Below, one piece after another: positions 6,659-14,618 of a stretch of DNA of 14,618 nucleotides; the stretch's first letter is position 1; the number at the start of each line of letters is the position of its first letter. Source of the stretch: Terriglobia bacterium (lineage in GTDB: Bacteria > Acidobacteriota > Terriglobia > UBA7540); NCBI GenBank assembly GCA_030040295.1, contig JASHTZ010000414.1, positions 1-14,618 of the forward strand. The letters run 5' to 3'. The notes beneath the pieces are model-generated. The model saw only the letters and a program-made list of their open reading frames with translations, did not search any database and was not told where the DNA came from. The translations under genes and the position numbers were made by a program.

Positions 6659-9049
6659 TTGAGCGGAGACATCTGGCACGAGTTGTGGGAACGCATCAGC
6701 GCGACCTTAGCGGGTCACGAGCGCCATTGGACTTCCAGAAAGACTGTGGTGCGGTCGATGATCCTCGCAGGAATTTTAACCGTTCCCGCGGGCGCTTTAA
6801 TGGGCCAGGCATACGAGGGGGGCTCGCCTGCCGCGGCAGTGGATCCGTTTATCGGCACCGGACGCGGACCGGGGGGCAGTATCAATCTGTTTCCCGGCGC
6901 CAGTACGCCCTTTGGAATGGTGCAACTGAGTCCGGACACGGAAAGCCGCGGGTATGGCTATCACTATGACCAGCCAGACATCCAGGGTTTCAGCCTGACG
7001 CATATGAGCGGCCCCGGCTGTCCCAATGAAGGTGATGTGTTTGTTGCCGCCAGCACCGGCCCTGTCCAAACGCAGACCAGCGATTTCGAGTCGACGTTTT
7101 CCCGCAGCCAGGAATCGGCCACACCGGGTTATTACCGCGTCCTCCTCTCGCGCTGGGGTATCAAGGCAGAACTCACCTCGACCGACCGCGCGGGATTGGC
7201 GCGATTTACTTTTCCCGAAGGCGCTCCGGCAAACGTGCTGGTTCCCATCAGCCACACGCTCAATTACACGGTGGCGGCACAGGTACGCGTGGAGAATGAC
7301 CACGAAATGACCGGTTACGTGGAGGACCGCGTTTTCTGCGGCCGCCAGGCATCTTACAAAGTCTACTTCGCGATGACCTTCAGCCAACCGTTCGCGAATT
7401 TTGGAACCTGGCAAGGTGACGAAGCCGGCGAATCCGCAAGAATTTCTGCCCAGGGTCGCCTGGCAGCTCAAACCCAGTACGGCCAATGGGTGGGTGTATA
7501 CGCAAGCTGGCCCGCTGCCACTGAGGAGCGCAGCGTCACGGTGCGAGTCGGCATATCTTACGTGGACCTGGCCGGGGCCGAAAACAATTTGAAGGCTGAA
7601 GCCGCGGAGGAAGATTTTGACCAGGTGAAGCGCGCAGCTTGGGCAGCCTGGAATAAGGCCTTGGGGGTGATTCGGGTTTCCGGAGGGACCGCTCAGCAGC
7701 GCCACGTCTTTTATACGGCGCTCTACCACAGCATGCTGATGCCCAGCATCTTCAGCGACTCCGATGGCCGGTATCTCGGCTTTGACGGCCAAATTCATCA
7801 CGTTGACGCCGGCCATTTGATCTACTGCAATTATTCCGGATGGGATATTTACCGCAGCGAGCTGCCCTTGCTGGCGCTGATCGAACCAGGCCGCATGGAG
7901 GACATGGCTGAGTCCGTGGTGTTGATGTACCAGCAGGGAGGATGGATCGACCGTTGGCCGCAGATCAACCAATACACCAATGTCATGGCCGGAAGCCCCC
8001 TGACCGTCATGCTCTGTATGTCGTGGCTGGACGGGTTGCATGGATTCGATATTAAAGCCGCCTGGGATGGAATGCTGAAGGACGCCACCGAAGCTCCCCC
8101 AGCCAACGAACCTTACAAAGGCGAGGATGGGATCGAGTGGATCAACAAGATTCACTACATTCCCAACGACAAAATACCTTATGGTTCCGTCTCGCAAATT
8201 CAGGAGGATTGCATCGCCTACGCGTCTCTTTGCCGCCTCGCCCGGCAACTGGGGAAAGTGGACGATGCGAAAATGCTCTATGAACGTGCCCTCGACTATC
8301 GCAATGTGTTCGACCCGAACGACGGCTTCTTCCATCCACGCAACGCCGACGGAACGTGGATGAACAGGTTCGACCCGGCCAGCGAAGATCGCAGACAGGG
8401 TTTTATTGAGGGCTCAGGCTGGCACTACCAGTGGCTGGCGCCGTCGGATTTGGCGTGGCTGGTGCACGCCGTGGGTGCAGATCGCTTCAACCATCGGCTG
8501 CTCGATTTCTTCAACTACGAACAACCCGGCTGGTTCGGCCAGTGGTATAACCCTTACAACGAAACGGACCTGGAGGCTCCCTTCGAGTTCAACTTCTCCG
8601 GCATGCCTTGGGAGTCGCAGCGCGCGGTTCGCCGCGTTCTGAACGAAAACTACACCACTGCGCCGGACGGCATCCCGGGCAACGACGATTGCGGGGAAAT
8701 GTCTTCGTGGGCCGTCTTGAGCATGATGGGAATCTACACCGTGGATCCCGCCAGCCTTGCCTATGAGTTGGTTGGGCCCGTGTTTAGCAAAGTCATTATC
8801 CAATTAAAGGCGCCGTATCCCAGGAAGACGTTCACCATCGAAACGTCAGGCGACCCGGAGAGCCAGCCCTACATTCAAAGCGTGAAACTAAACGGCCAGG
8901 ACCACAATCAGAACTGGATAACTTTTAGTGATATGACCGCCGGTGGCAACCTGCAATTTGCAGCTGGCGCAGAACCCAACAGGTCATGGGGCGCAGCGCC
9001 GAACGATGCCCCGCCCTCGCTGAGCACGACGCCGGAAGGTGGTTCATGA
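6659..9049 (+). CDS. Glycoside hydrolase family 92 protein, putative alpha-mannosidase (first copy)
   Basis: A 796-residue GH92 protein; the family consists of calcium-dependent inverting exo-alpha-mannosidases that trim mannose from high-mannose N-glycans or mannans. Seen in order: a hydrophobic export segment at 30-50 (VVRSMILAGILTVPAGALMG) with cleavage plausible after Gln-Ala 51, VDPFIGTG at 61-68, FPGASTPFGMVQLSPDT at 78-94, GFSLTHMSGPGCPNEGD at 110-126, the probable general acid Glu584 in FIEGSGWHYQW, PYNET with Glu635 in the region of the GNEP motif, SGMPWESQ, and GNDDCGEMSSW at 674-684 supplying Asp676 and Asp677 for the base. These agree with an active enzyme. The TTG start leaves an unusually long n-region of about 30 residues before the hydrophobic core; the ATG at 6758 is the alternative start. 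The gene follows the GH2 gene by 51 bases, and its stop overlaps the next start (ATGA, 9046-9049). Linkage specificity (alpha-1,2, -1,3, -1,4 or -1,6) cannot be read from the sequence. Confidence 0.88.
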   Translation: MSGDIWHELWERISATLAGHERHWTSRKTVVRSMILAGILTVPAGALMGQAYEGGSPAAAVDPFIGTGRGPGGSINLFPGASTPFGMVQLSPDTESRGYGYHYDQPDIQGFSLTHMSGPGCPNEGDVFVAASTGPVQTQTSDFESTFSRSQESATPGYYRVLLSRWGIKAELTSTDRAGLARFTFPEGAPANVLVPISHTLNYTVAAQVRVENDHEMTGYVEDRVFCGRQASYKVYFAMTFSQPFANFGTWQGDEAGESARISAQGRLAAQTQYGQWVGVYASWPAATEERSVTVRVGISYVDLAGAENNLKAEAAEEDFDQVKRAAWAAWNKALGVIRVSGGTAQQRHVFYTALYHSMLMPSIFSDSDGRYLGFDGQIHHVDAGHLIYCNYSGWDIYRSELPLLALIEPGRMEDMAESVVLMYQQGGWIDRWPQINQYTNVMAGSPLTVMLCMSWLDGLHGFDIKAAWDGMLKDATEAPPANEPYKGEDGIEWINKIHYIPNDKIPYGSVSQIQEDCIAYASLCRLARQLGKVDDAKMLYERALDYRNVFDPNDGFFHPRNADGTWMNRFDPASEDRRQGFIEGSGWHYQWLAPSDLAWLVHAVGADRFNHRLLDFFNYEQPGWFGQWYNPYNETDLEAPFEFNFSGMPWESQRAVRRVLNENYTTAPDGIPGNDDCGEMSSWAVLSMMGIYTVDPASLAYELVGPVFSKVIIQLKAPYPRKTFTIETSGDPESQPYIQSVKLNGQDHNQNWITFSDMTAGGNLQFAAGAEPNRSWGAAPNDAPPSLSTTPEGGS
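9034..9039 (+). promoter_or_regulatory. Ribosome binding site deciding the start of the second GH92 gene
   Basis: GGAAGG ends 6 bases before the ATG at 9046. It sits inside the end of the preceding gene and supports this ATG over the upstream in-frame codon at 8986, which would put 20 non-signal-like residues in front of a good signal peptide. Confidence 0.7.
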
Positions 9050-11367
9050 GATTTCTTGCATGCCTGCTGCTGGCGCTTGCCACTCCACTTTGGGCGCAGG
9101 AGGGGCCGCTGCAGTGGGTGAATACGCTGGTGGGTACAGCACCTCTCGACAAGCAGGTGCTGATTGGCAACGCTCCACCCCCTGGCGAGGAGCTTTACAC
9201 CGGTATGACCTCGCCGGGAGCGGTGCTGCCGCACGGCATTACAAACCTCGGCCCGATTAACAAGAACCTGGACCTCTCCTACCCGGCCGGGGTCGGCATG
9301 GAGTACGACTACCTGCACCGCACCATCTTCGGCTTCACCACCGGAATGAGGGATGTAGTTGTGATGCCGGTGGTGGGTCCCTGGACCGTGCCGCCGGAGC
9401 GCAGCGGTTCCGTCTACGACAAGTCCAGCGAAAAGGGCAGCGCCGGATACTACAGCGTCTACCTGGATGACTTCCGCGTGAAGGCCGAAATGACGGTTAC
9501 TTACTGGACGGGGATTTTCCGTTTCACGTTCCCGAACAGCGCGCAGTCGCACATTGTAATGGATATGGGTCACCGAGGCGGCGACATTGAGATCCCGGAC
9601 GACCACACGGTGCGCGGCTGCGCCGAGCGCCCCATTCGCGGCGGTGTCTCCGGCACTTCCGAGCGCGCCACGGCGAAGGAGTGCTTTGTGGCAGTCTTTT
9701 CCGTACCATTCCATGATTTCGGAACTTTCAAGGAAGTTCCGCCCCACGAGCCTGGCCGCCGGGGCTTTCTGGGAAGCAGCAAGGTAACTCCCCAAAATAA
9801 AACTGAATCCGGCCCCTACGCGGGCGCGTATCTCAACTTCACTACCAAGGAAGGAGAGCAAGTGCTGGTAAAAACCGCTGCCGCGGACAGTTTCGAGGAA
9901 GCACAGAAGCGTCTTGACACCGAGAGCCCGGGATGGGACTTTGACGCCATCCACCACCGCGCGGAACGGATCTGGGCGCGACTGCTGAACACCATTGAGG
10001 TCAAGGGCGGGACGGACCACCAGCGCATGATGTTTTATTCCAACTTTTTCCACTCGTTTGCCAGCCCGCGCCTGGTGGCCCGCAAGGGCGAGCCGTTCCG
10101 CGGGCTCGACGGAGAGATAAAGACAGGTGATTACGACCGCTACGGTCCCGTGCCTTTCTGGGACACCGGGCGCGACCAACTAGTGCTGCTCACCCTCGTC
10201 GAACCTGACGTGGTGGTGAACATTCTGCGCTCGACGCTCGAGCAGGCGCGCGAAACGGGGTTTATGCAAACATCGTTTCATGGTGACCATGCCGTCTGGA
10301 TGTATCTGGGCGACTGGCTGAGGGGCATTCCGTTCGACTACAAAGCTGCCTACGAATATCTCTACAAGAACGCTACCACCACCCCCAAAGGGCCGCGGCC
10401 GTACCTGGACGAGTACCTCCAGAAAGGCTACATTTCCGACTTCATCCCCGACGCCAATCCCGACCCGCCCTACGCCGGCGGGAAGGCGGGCGTGGCCACG
10501 ACGCTGGAATATTGTTGGGACGATGCTTCCCTAGCAACCTACGCCAAAAAGCTTGGCAGGGAAGACGATTACCAGATGTTCCGCAAGCGCGTTTACAACT
10601 ATCGCAACGTTTTCGACCCCTCCATTGGCTTCATGCGCGGACGCACCAGCGACGGAAACTGGATATCGCCATTTGACCCGGAAGAGCCTTACTACAATTT
10701 CATGATGAAGGAAGCTTCCGGCTGGTCAACGCTGTGGTTGGTGCCGGAAGATGTGCAAGGCTTGATCGACCTGCTGGGCGGGCGCGAAAAATTCAATGCC
10801 AAGCTCGATGCATTCTTCACTACGCCGTTTCATGCCCCGGGAATTTGCCGCGATTGCACGGGGATGATTGGACAATATGTGCAGGGCAATCAGCCCGACC
10901 AGCAGGCGGCTTACTACTACGATTGGAGCGGCCAGCCATGGAAGACGCAGGTGCTGGTGCGGAAAATCCTGAGTGAGCTCTACGGCAGCGACAAGTACGG
11001 GCTGGGTTTTCCTGGGATGGACGATCAGGGTTCGACGTCTTCCTGGTATGTGCTGAGCGCCATGGGCTTTTACCCCGTAAATCCCGCCACCGAGGATTAC
11101 GAAATCGGCAGCCCCATCTTTGACCATGTGACCATCCATCTGAGTGGCGGGCACGATTTCATTGTTACGGCAAAAAATAATTCCGAAAAGAATATGTACA
11201 TTCAATCGGCGACCTTGAACGGCAGACCGCTCGACCGGCCATGGTTCGCGCACACGGAAATTGCGCACGGCGGCGAGCTGGTGCTGAACATGGGACCGGA
11301 GCCGAATGTCAATTGGGGCAGCGCACCCAGTGCGGCTCCTCCGTCGATGTTAGAGCAGCCTCAGTGA
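9046..11367 (+). CDS. Divergent glycoside hydrolase family 92 protein (second copy)
   Basis: A 773-residue exported GH92-fold protein. ATG at 9046 overlaps the previous stop (ATGA), so translation is likely coupled. The N-terminus is a classical Sec signal peptide, MRFLACLLLALATPLWAQ. Family features: WVNTLVGTA near the start of the mature protein (the counterpart of VDPFIGT), SPGAVLPHGITNLGP in place of the usual PFGMVQLSPD, YDYLHRTIFGFTTGM, the candidate acid Glu556 in KEASGWSTLW, GNQP at 614-617, YDWSGQPWKTQ, GMDDQGSTSSW with Asp659 and Asp660, and AMGFYPVNPA. Compared with typical members, the acid region lacks WQY, the common GNEP has become GNQP (Gln616), and GNDD has become GMDD (Met658). 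The fold and the Asp pair are kept, but substrate recognition is probably altered; it may be a mannosidase of different specificity, an enzyme on a non-mannose sugar, or a binding protein. Its last 7 bases overlap the tail of the convergent dehydratase gene. Confidence 0.82.
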   Translation: MRFLACLLLALATPLWAQEGPLQWVNTLVGTAPLDKQVLIGNAPPPGEELYTGMTSPGAVLPHGITNLGPINKNLDLSYPAGVGMEYDYLHRTIFGFTTGMRDVVVMPVVGPWTVPPERSGSVYDKSSEKGSAGYYSVYLDDFRVKAEMTVTYWTGIFRFTFPNSAQSHIVMDMGHRGGDIEIPDDHTVRGCAERPIRGGVSGTSERATAKECFVAVFSVPFHDFGTFKEVPPHEPGRRGFLGSSKVTPQNKTESGPYAGAYLNFTTKEGEQVLVKTAAADSFEEAQKRLDTESPGWDFDAIHHRAERIWARLLNTIEVKGGTDHQRMMFYSNFFHSFASPRLVARKGEPFRGLDGEIKTGDYDRYGPVPFWDTGRDQLVLLTLVEPDVVVNILRSTLEQARETGFMQTSFHGDHAVWMYLGDWLRGIPFDYKAAYEYLYKNATTTPKGPRPYLDEYLQKGYISDFIPDANPDPPYAGGKAGVATTLEYCWDDASLATYAKKLGREDDYQMFRKRVYNYRNVFDPSIGFMRGRTSDGNWISPFDPEEPYYNFMMKEASGWSTLWLVPEDVQGLIDLLGGREKFNAKLDAFFTTPFHAPGICRDCTGMIGQYVQGNQPDQQAAYYYDWSGQPWKTQVLVRKILSELYGSDKYGLGFPGMDDQGSTSSWYVLSAMGFYPVNPATEDYEIGSPIFDHVTIHLSGGHDFIVTAKNNSEKNMYIQSATLNGRPLDRPWFAHTEIAHGGELVLNMGPEPNVNWGSAPSAAPPSMLEQPQ

Positions 11368-13087
11368 ATCTCCGGCTCCACGGGCTCGCTCCACTTGCCG
11401 AGAAAATCAAAATCACAGCCTTCGTGAGCCTGGGTGACGCGCTCGGCATACAAGGAGAGGTAGCCGCGGGAATACCTCGCTGGGGGCTTGACCCACTGGG
11501 ACCGCCGCTTTTCCACTTCCTCTGGCGCCACCAGCATCTCCAGCTTGCGCTTGGGCACGTCCAGCAGGATCTGATCGCCGTCGCGCACTAGCGCCAGCGG
11601 CCCGCCCACGTGGCTTTCCGGTGATACGTGCAACACGCATGTCCCGTGGGAAGTGCCGCTCATGCGCGCGTCGGAAATCCTCACCATATCGCGCACGCCT
11701 CGGTGCAGAAGTTTCTTGGGAATCGGCAACATGCCCCACTCGGGCATGCCGGGACCACCGAGCGGCCCCGCGTCGCGCAGAACCGCACTGAATCCTCAGT
11801 GACGTTCAAATCCTGGCGATTGATCCTTGATTCGAGATCCTGGTAATTCTCGAACACCACGGCGGGGCCCGTGTGCTGGAGCAGCCGTTCGCTGGCCGCG
11901 GAGATCTTGATGACGGCGCCATCAGGGGCCAGATTACCGTAGAGAATTGCCGTTCCGCCGGTTGGTGCAAGGGGGCGCTCACGGGGCCGGATCACGTCAT
12001 TCTTAATGACCCGCGCGCCCTGCAAATTCTCGCCCAGCGTACGACCATTCGCGGTGATGCACTGAAGGTGCAGGAGGTCGGTAATCTCCGCCATCAGCGA
12101 ACGAAGACCTCCGGCATAGAAGAAATCCTCCATTAGAAATTCGCCCGAGGGGCGAATGTTGGCCAGCACGGGCACGCGCCGCGCGATCTCGTCAAATACG
12201 CTCAGCGGCAGGTCCAGGCCGCGCCGCCGGGCAAGAGCGACGAGGTGGATGATGGCGTTGGTTGAGCCGCCAATCGCCATATCCACGGTCACGGCGTTCT
12301 CAAATGCCGCGCGCGTGAGAATCTCCGAGGGTTTCAGGTCCTGCCAGACCATTTCGACAATCTGGCGGCCGGTTTCAACGGCCATTCGCACGTGGCCGGA
12401 GTCGGCGGCGGGAATGGACGATGCGCCCGGCAAGGTCATGCCCAGGGCTTCCGCCAATGCCGTCATCGTGGAGGCCGTCCCCATGGTCATGCAGAATCCG
12501 GGCGAGCGCGCGATGCCGCTTTCGATGGCGTTCCAGTCCTCCTCGCTGAGGGCGTCGGCGCAGCGCTCCGTCCAATACTTCCAAATGTCGGTCCCGCTGC
12601 CGAGCGGTTGACCGTTCCAGTTGCCGCGCAGCATGGGTCCAGCAGGCATGTAAATAGCCGGCAGGTTGGCGCTGATGGCGCCCATCAGCAGGCCGGGAGT
12701 GGTTTTGTCGCAGCCGCCGATCAGAACTGCGCCGTCAATGGGCAAGCTCCACAGCGCTTCCTCGGTATCCATGGCCAGCAGGTTGCGATAGAGCATGGGG
12801 CTGGGCTTGATGTAAGTCTCGGTAATCGAGAATGCCGGGACCTCGACCGGAAATCCCCCGGCCATCCAAACGCCGCGCTTCACGGCCTCCGCCCGCTCTC
12901 GCAGATGGATGTGGCAGGGATTGATCTCACTCCAGGTGTTGACCAGCGCGATCACCGGCTTGCCGAGAAAGTCCTCACGGGAATAGCCAATCTGTTTCAT
13001 GCGCGAGCGGTGGCTGAAACCGCGCATAGTGTCAGGCGCGAACCATCGCTGGCTGCGAAGATTTTCCGGTCGCTTCTTGGCTCTCAT
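11361..13087 (-). pseudogene. IlvD/Edd-family sugar-acid dehydratase, disrupted by a one-base deletion
   Basis: This gene encodes an iron-sulfur dehydratase of the IlvD/Edd family that removes water from a sugar acid (L-arabinonate, D-xylonate or D-gluconate in known relatives) to give a 2-keto-3-deoxy acid in the cytoplasm. Translated from the ATG at 13087, the cluster ligands are Cys58 (NTWSEINPCHIH), Cys126 (GGCDKTTPG) and Cys199 (SPGFCMTMGTASTM), within one residue of those of Rhizobium L-arabinonate dehydratase; Lys128 is the carbamylated Lys. GSGTDIWKYW is typical of the sugar-acid branch, not of valine/isoleucine IlvD. The frame breaks after NVTEDSV. One added base between 11784 and 11785 restores VLRDAGPLGGPGMPEWGM, and the rest is intact to the stop at 11361, including DARMSGTSHGTC with catalytic Ser477 (corrected numbering). 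The repaired length is 575 residues, normal for the family. As given, the product would lose its C-terminal domain. The start overlaps the transporter stop (ATGA at 13087-13084), with GGAG at 13099-13096. A sequencing error is a real alternative to a true pseudogene. Confidence 0.88.
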
Positions 13088-14478
13088 GGTATCGGCTCCA
13101 AATCGCTCGGGACGACCTTGGGAATTTGGGAATTGGCGGGCAGGCGAATCATGGAGGCGAGCAAGCCCGCTAGCAACATGCACCCCGCGAGAAAAGATAA
13201 TCCCACTCGGTAATGCCCGGTCGCCGTACTCAGGTATCCAAATGTGGCGGGCCCGGCGAATCCTCCCAGATTGCTCCAGGAGATCACACCGACCGCTGTG
13301 GCGGCGGCGGTCTTGCCCAGCAAGGCCGTGGGCATGGCCCAGAAGGCTGGCATGTAGGCCTGGCACGTGAATCCCGCCAGGCAAAACAGCCCGATCACCA
13401 GCCAGCCGCGATTTCCCGCCAGGATCGCCAGACTCAGCGAAACGCCCGTCGCCAGCATGGGCACCGCGGTGTGCCAGCGCAGCGCGTTTGTGCGGTGCAC
13501 CCACATGCCGTTCAGAAGAATTCCGGCCGCGCTACACGCGTAAGGCAGAGCCGCTCCGAGAGTGCGCACTGAGACCGGCATGGTTTTCAGCGTCTCCGTG
13601 ATGGAGGGTAGAAAAAAGATGAGTGATTGGTTGCCCATGATCACCAGAAAGCCGACGGCGAGGAGCATGAAGGTCTGCGGGTAGCGGAAAGCGTCCAGCA
13701 TTCGCACACGATGCGCAGCGGCCTTTTGGGTTATTTCCCTGCGTAATTGCTCGGTCAGCCAGAGCCTCTCTGCGTCAGGAAGCCATTTGGCCGTTTGGGG
13801 GCGATCCGCCAAATACCACAGCGTAATGAACCCAAATAAAATGGGTGGAGCGCCTTCCAAAATGAAGACCCAGCGCCACCCCACGAGAGCGTGCCAATGG
13901 ATGTGATCAAGCACCCATCGCGACATGGGGATTCCCGTCGCCACGGCGATCGGTTGCGTGACGACAAAAAACGCCAGGGCGCGGGCGCGGTCCTCCACTC
14001 GATACCAGTGCGAGAAGTACACGACCACACCGGGAAAGAACCCGGCCTCCGCAATGCCTAGAAGAAACCGCAAAAGGTAAAACTGCGCCTTCGTGCTGAG
14101 GGCTCCGAGCAGAGGCGTTCCCAGGAATCCCATGAATGTCGCCACCACTCCCCAGGCGATCATGATGCTCGCGATCCACTTGCGAGCGCCCCACCGCTCT
14201 ACAACCAAGCTGCCCGGAAGGCTCGTCACCACAAACCCGAAGAAGTAGACACCGGCCCCCAAGCCGATAACGGCGTCGGTGAAATTCAGGTCGATCTGCA
14301 TCTGGAGCTTGGCCACGCCCAGGTTGGCACGGTCCAGATAGGCAAGCAGGTAGACGAACATCAGGTAGGGAATCAGGTGGCGCGTTACCCGGCGACGGGC
14401 TTGATACGCGATTTCCGGAGCAGCGCTATCGCTGCCAGTTGCCGCTGGTTTAGTTCGCAAGGAAAGTCGAAATGTCAC
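13084..14478 (-). CDS. MFS transporter, anion:cation symporter (ACS) type, putative sugar-acid permease
   Basis: A 464-residue inner-membrane protein with about 12 hydrophobic segments, of normal length for the major facilitator superfamily. Signatures of the ACS branch (hexuronate, galactonate, tartrate, phthalate and similar organic anions, with H+) are visible: YLDRANLGVA at 47-56 in the first helix, GVYFFGFVVTSLPGSLVVERWGARKW in helices 2-3 with the loop 2-3 motif, RFLLGIAEAGFFPG at 137-150, and YFSHWYRVEDRARALA. The start is GTG at 14478; no ATG, GTG or TTG occurs further upstream in frame before a stop. GAGGA at 14486-14482 is a ribosome binding site, though only 3 bases from the start. 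The stop overlaps the dehydratase start by ATGA. Pairing with a sugar-acid dehydratase strongly suggests it imports the acid that enzyme dehydrates; which acid is not readable. Confidence 0.88.
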   Translation of the reverse strand: MTFRLSLRTKPAATGSDSAAPEIAYQARRRVTRHLIPYLMFVYLLAYLDRANLGVAKLQMQIDLNFTDAVIGLGAGVYFFGFVVTSLPGSLVVERWGARKWIASIMIAWGVVATFMGFLGTPLLGALSTKAQFYLLRFLLGIAEAGFFPGVVVYFSHWYRVEDRARALAFFVVTQPIAVATGIPMSRWVLDHIHWHALVGWRWVFILEGAPPILFGFITLWYLADRPQTAKWLPDAERLWLTEQLRREITQKAAAHRVRMLDAFRYPQTFMLLAVGFLVIMGNQSLIFFLPSITETLKTMPVSVRTLGAALPYACSAAGILLNGMWVHRTNALRWHTAVPMLATGVSLSLAILAGNRGWLVIGLFCLAGFTCQAYMPAFWAMPTALLGKTAAATAVGVISWSNLGGFAGPATFGYLSTATGHYRVGLSFLAGCMLLAGLLASMIRLPANSQIPKVVPSDLEPIP

Positions 14479-14550
14479 CGGTCCTCGAGGATTTTCGTGC
14501 TGTGGTCGCCCATGTGGTTGGTCGGGCTGGAATTTCTCTCACCAGCAATC

Positions 14551-14579
14551 GTTATCCAACATCGGACTGTGCTTGTCAA
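14551..14579 (-). promoter_or_regulatory. Sigma70-type promoter for the transporter-dehydratase operon
   Basis: On the - strand a perfect -35 box TTGACA (14579-14574) is followed by a 17-base spacer and GATAAC (14556-14551), a 4-of-6 match to the -10 consensus. Transcription would start near 14544, leaving a leader of about 65 bases before the GTG at 14478. This is the best promoter-like pair I found in the window; it has not been scored against a background. Confidence 0.6.
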
Positions 14580-14588
14580 TGTTATTGA
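14576..14588. promoter_or_regulatory. Small inverted repeat overlapping the -35 box, possible operator
   Basis: TCAAT-GTT-ATTGA is a perfect inverted repeat with 5-base arms, covering four bases of the -35 box and the bases just upstream. An ATTGGTA sequence follows about ten bases further upstream, resembling half of a GntR-type hexuronate operator. A repressor bound here could block RNA polymerase and make the operon inducible. The arms are short, so chance occurrence is possible. Confidence 0.3.
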
Positions 14589-14618
14589 GGCGCTTGTATT
14601 GGTAAACTGAAGGCGTGG

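Noticed and set aside
6797..8335. A 512-codon open frame on the - strand
   Set aside because: It lies wholly antisense to the well-supported first GH92 gene; the translation has no family pattern and the long opening reflects GC-rich codon usage.
8908..10179. A 423-codon open frame on the - strand across the two GH92 genes
   Set aside because: It spans the junction of two clearly coding + strand genes, has no motif and no ribosome binding site; it is an antisense shadow.
12392..13213. A 273-codon + strand frame opposite the dehydratase and transporter genes
   Set aside because: The opposite strand encodes an unmistakable IlvD/Edd protein; this translation is low in hydrophobic structure and resembles nothing.
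13088..13504. N-terminal extension of the dehydratase frame up to 13504 on the - strand
   Set aside because: The extension overlaps the transporter gene, and its translation is not protein-like. The ATG at 13087, with GGAG upstream and an ATGA overlap, gives the family's normal N-terminus.

Overview
The window looks like a piece of chromosome from a heterotrophic soil-type bacterium, most likely an acidobacterium. Three things point there: the remnant of a secreted pro-kumamolisin-type protein at 3254-3535, a family that is very numerous in Acidobacteria; a double-hairpin repeat at 3587-3636 whose bogus translation is the phrase HGQDARAT, which I recognise from Acidobacteria and Verrucomicrobia genomes; and a carbohydrate-degrading gene set with twin-arginine and Sec export signals. 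The taxonomic call is inference; there is no rRNA or other marker gene here.

Region 1 (1-3227, + strand) carries sugar-nucleotide enzymes. It opens inside a UDP-sulfoquinovose synthase-like gene (SQD1 family, N-terminus outside the window). Three bases later comes a class V PLP-dependent enzyme, and after a 176-base gap a NAD-dependent sugar epimerase of the GalE/WbpP type with its own strong ribosome binding site. The first two are probably co-transcribed.

Region 2 (3228-4138) has no intact gene. It holds, on the - strand, the first ~93 codons of a pro-kumamolisin (S53 peptidase propeptide) protein that stops abruptly, then the double-hairpin repeat flanked by AAAAC on both sides, then about 500 bases of lower-GC sequence that I cannot assign.

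Region 3 (4139-11367, + strand) is a glycan-trimming operon: a Tat-exported GH2 glycosidase and two different GH92 (alpha-mannosidase family) enzymes, the second overlapping the first by ATGA. The second GH92 has lost or changed several hallmark residues, so the pair probably does not share one substrate. The set would act outside the cytoplasm on mannose-containing or N-glycan-like oligosaccharides.

Region 4 (14579 down to 11361, - strand) is a two-gene sugar-acid catabolic unit behind a good sigma70-type promoter: an MFS transporter of the anion:cation symporter type and, overlapping it by ATGA, an IlvD/Edd-family [2Fe-2S] sugar-acid dehydratase. The dehydratase has a one-base deletion at 11784/11785 that shifts its last quarter out of frame, although the sequence on both sides of the lesion is perfectly conserved. 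Its stop codon overlaps the tail of the second GH92 gene, so regions 3 and 4 converge with no spacer. No tRNA, rRNA, CRISPR array or complete insertion sequence was seen.
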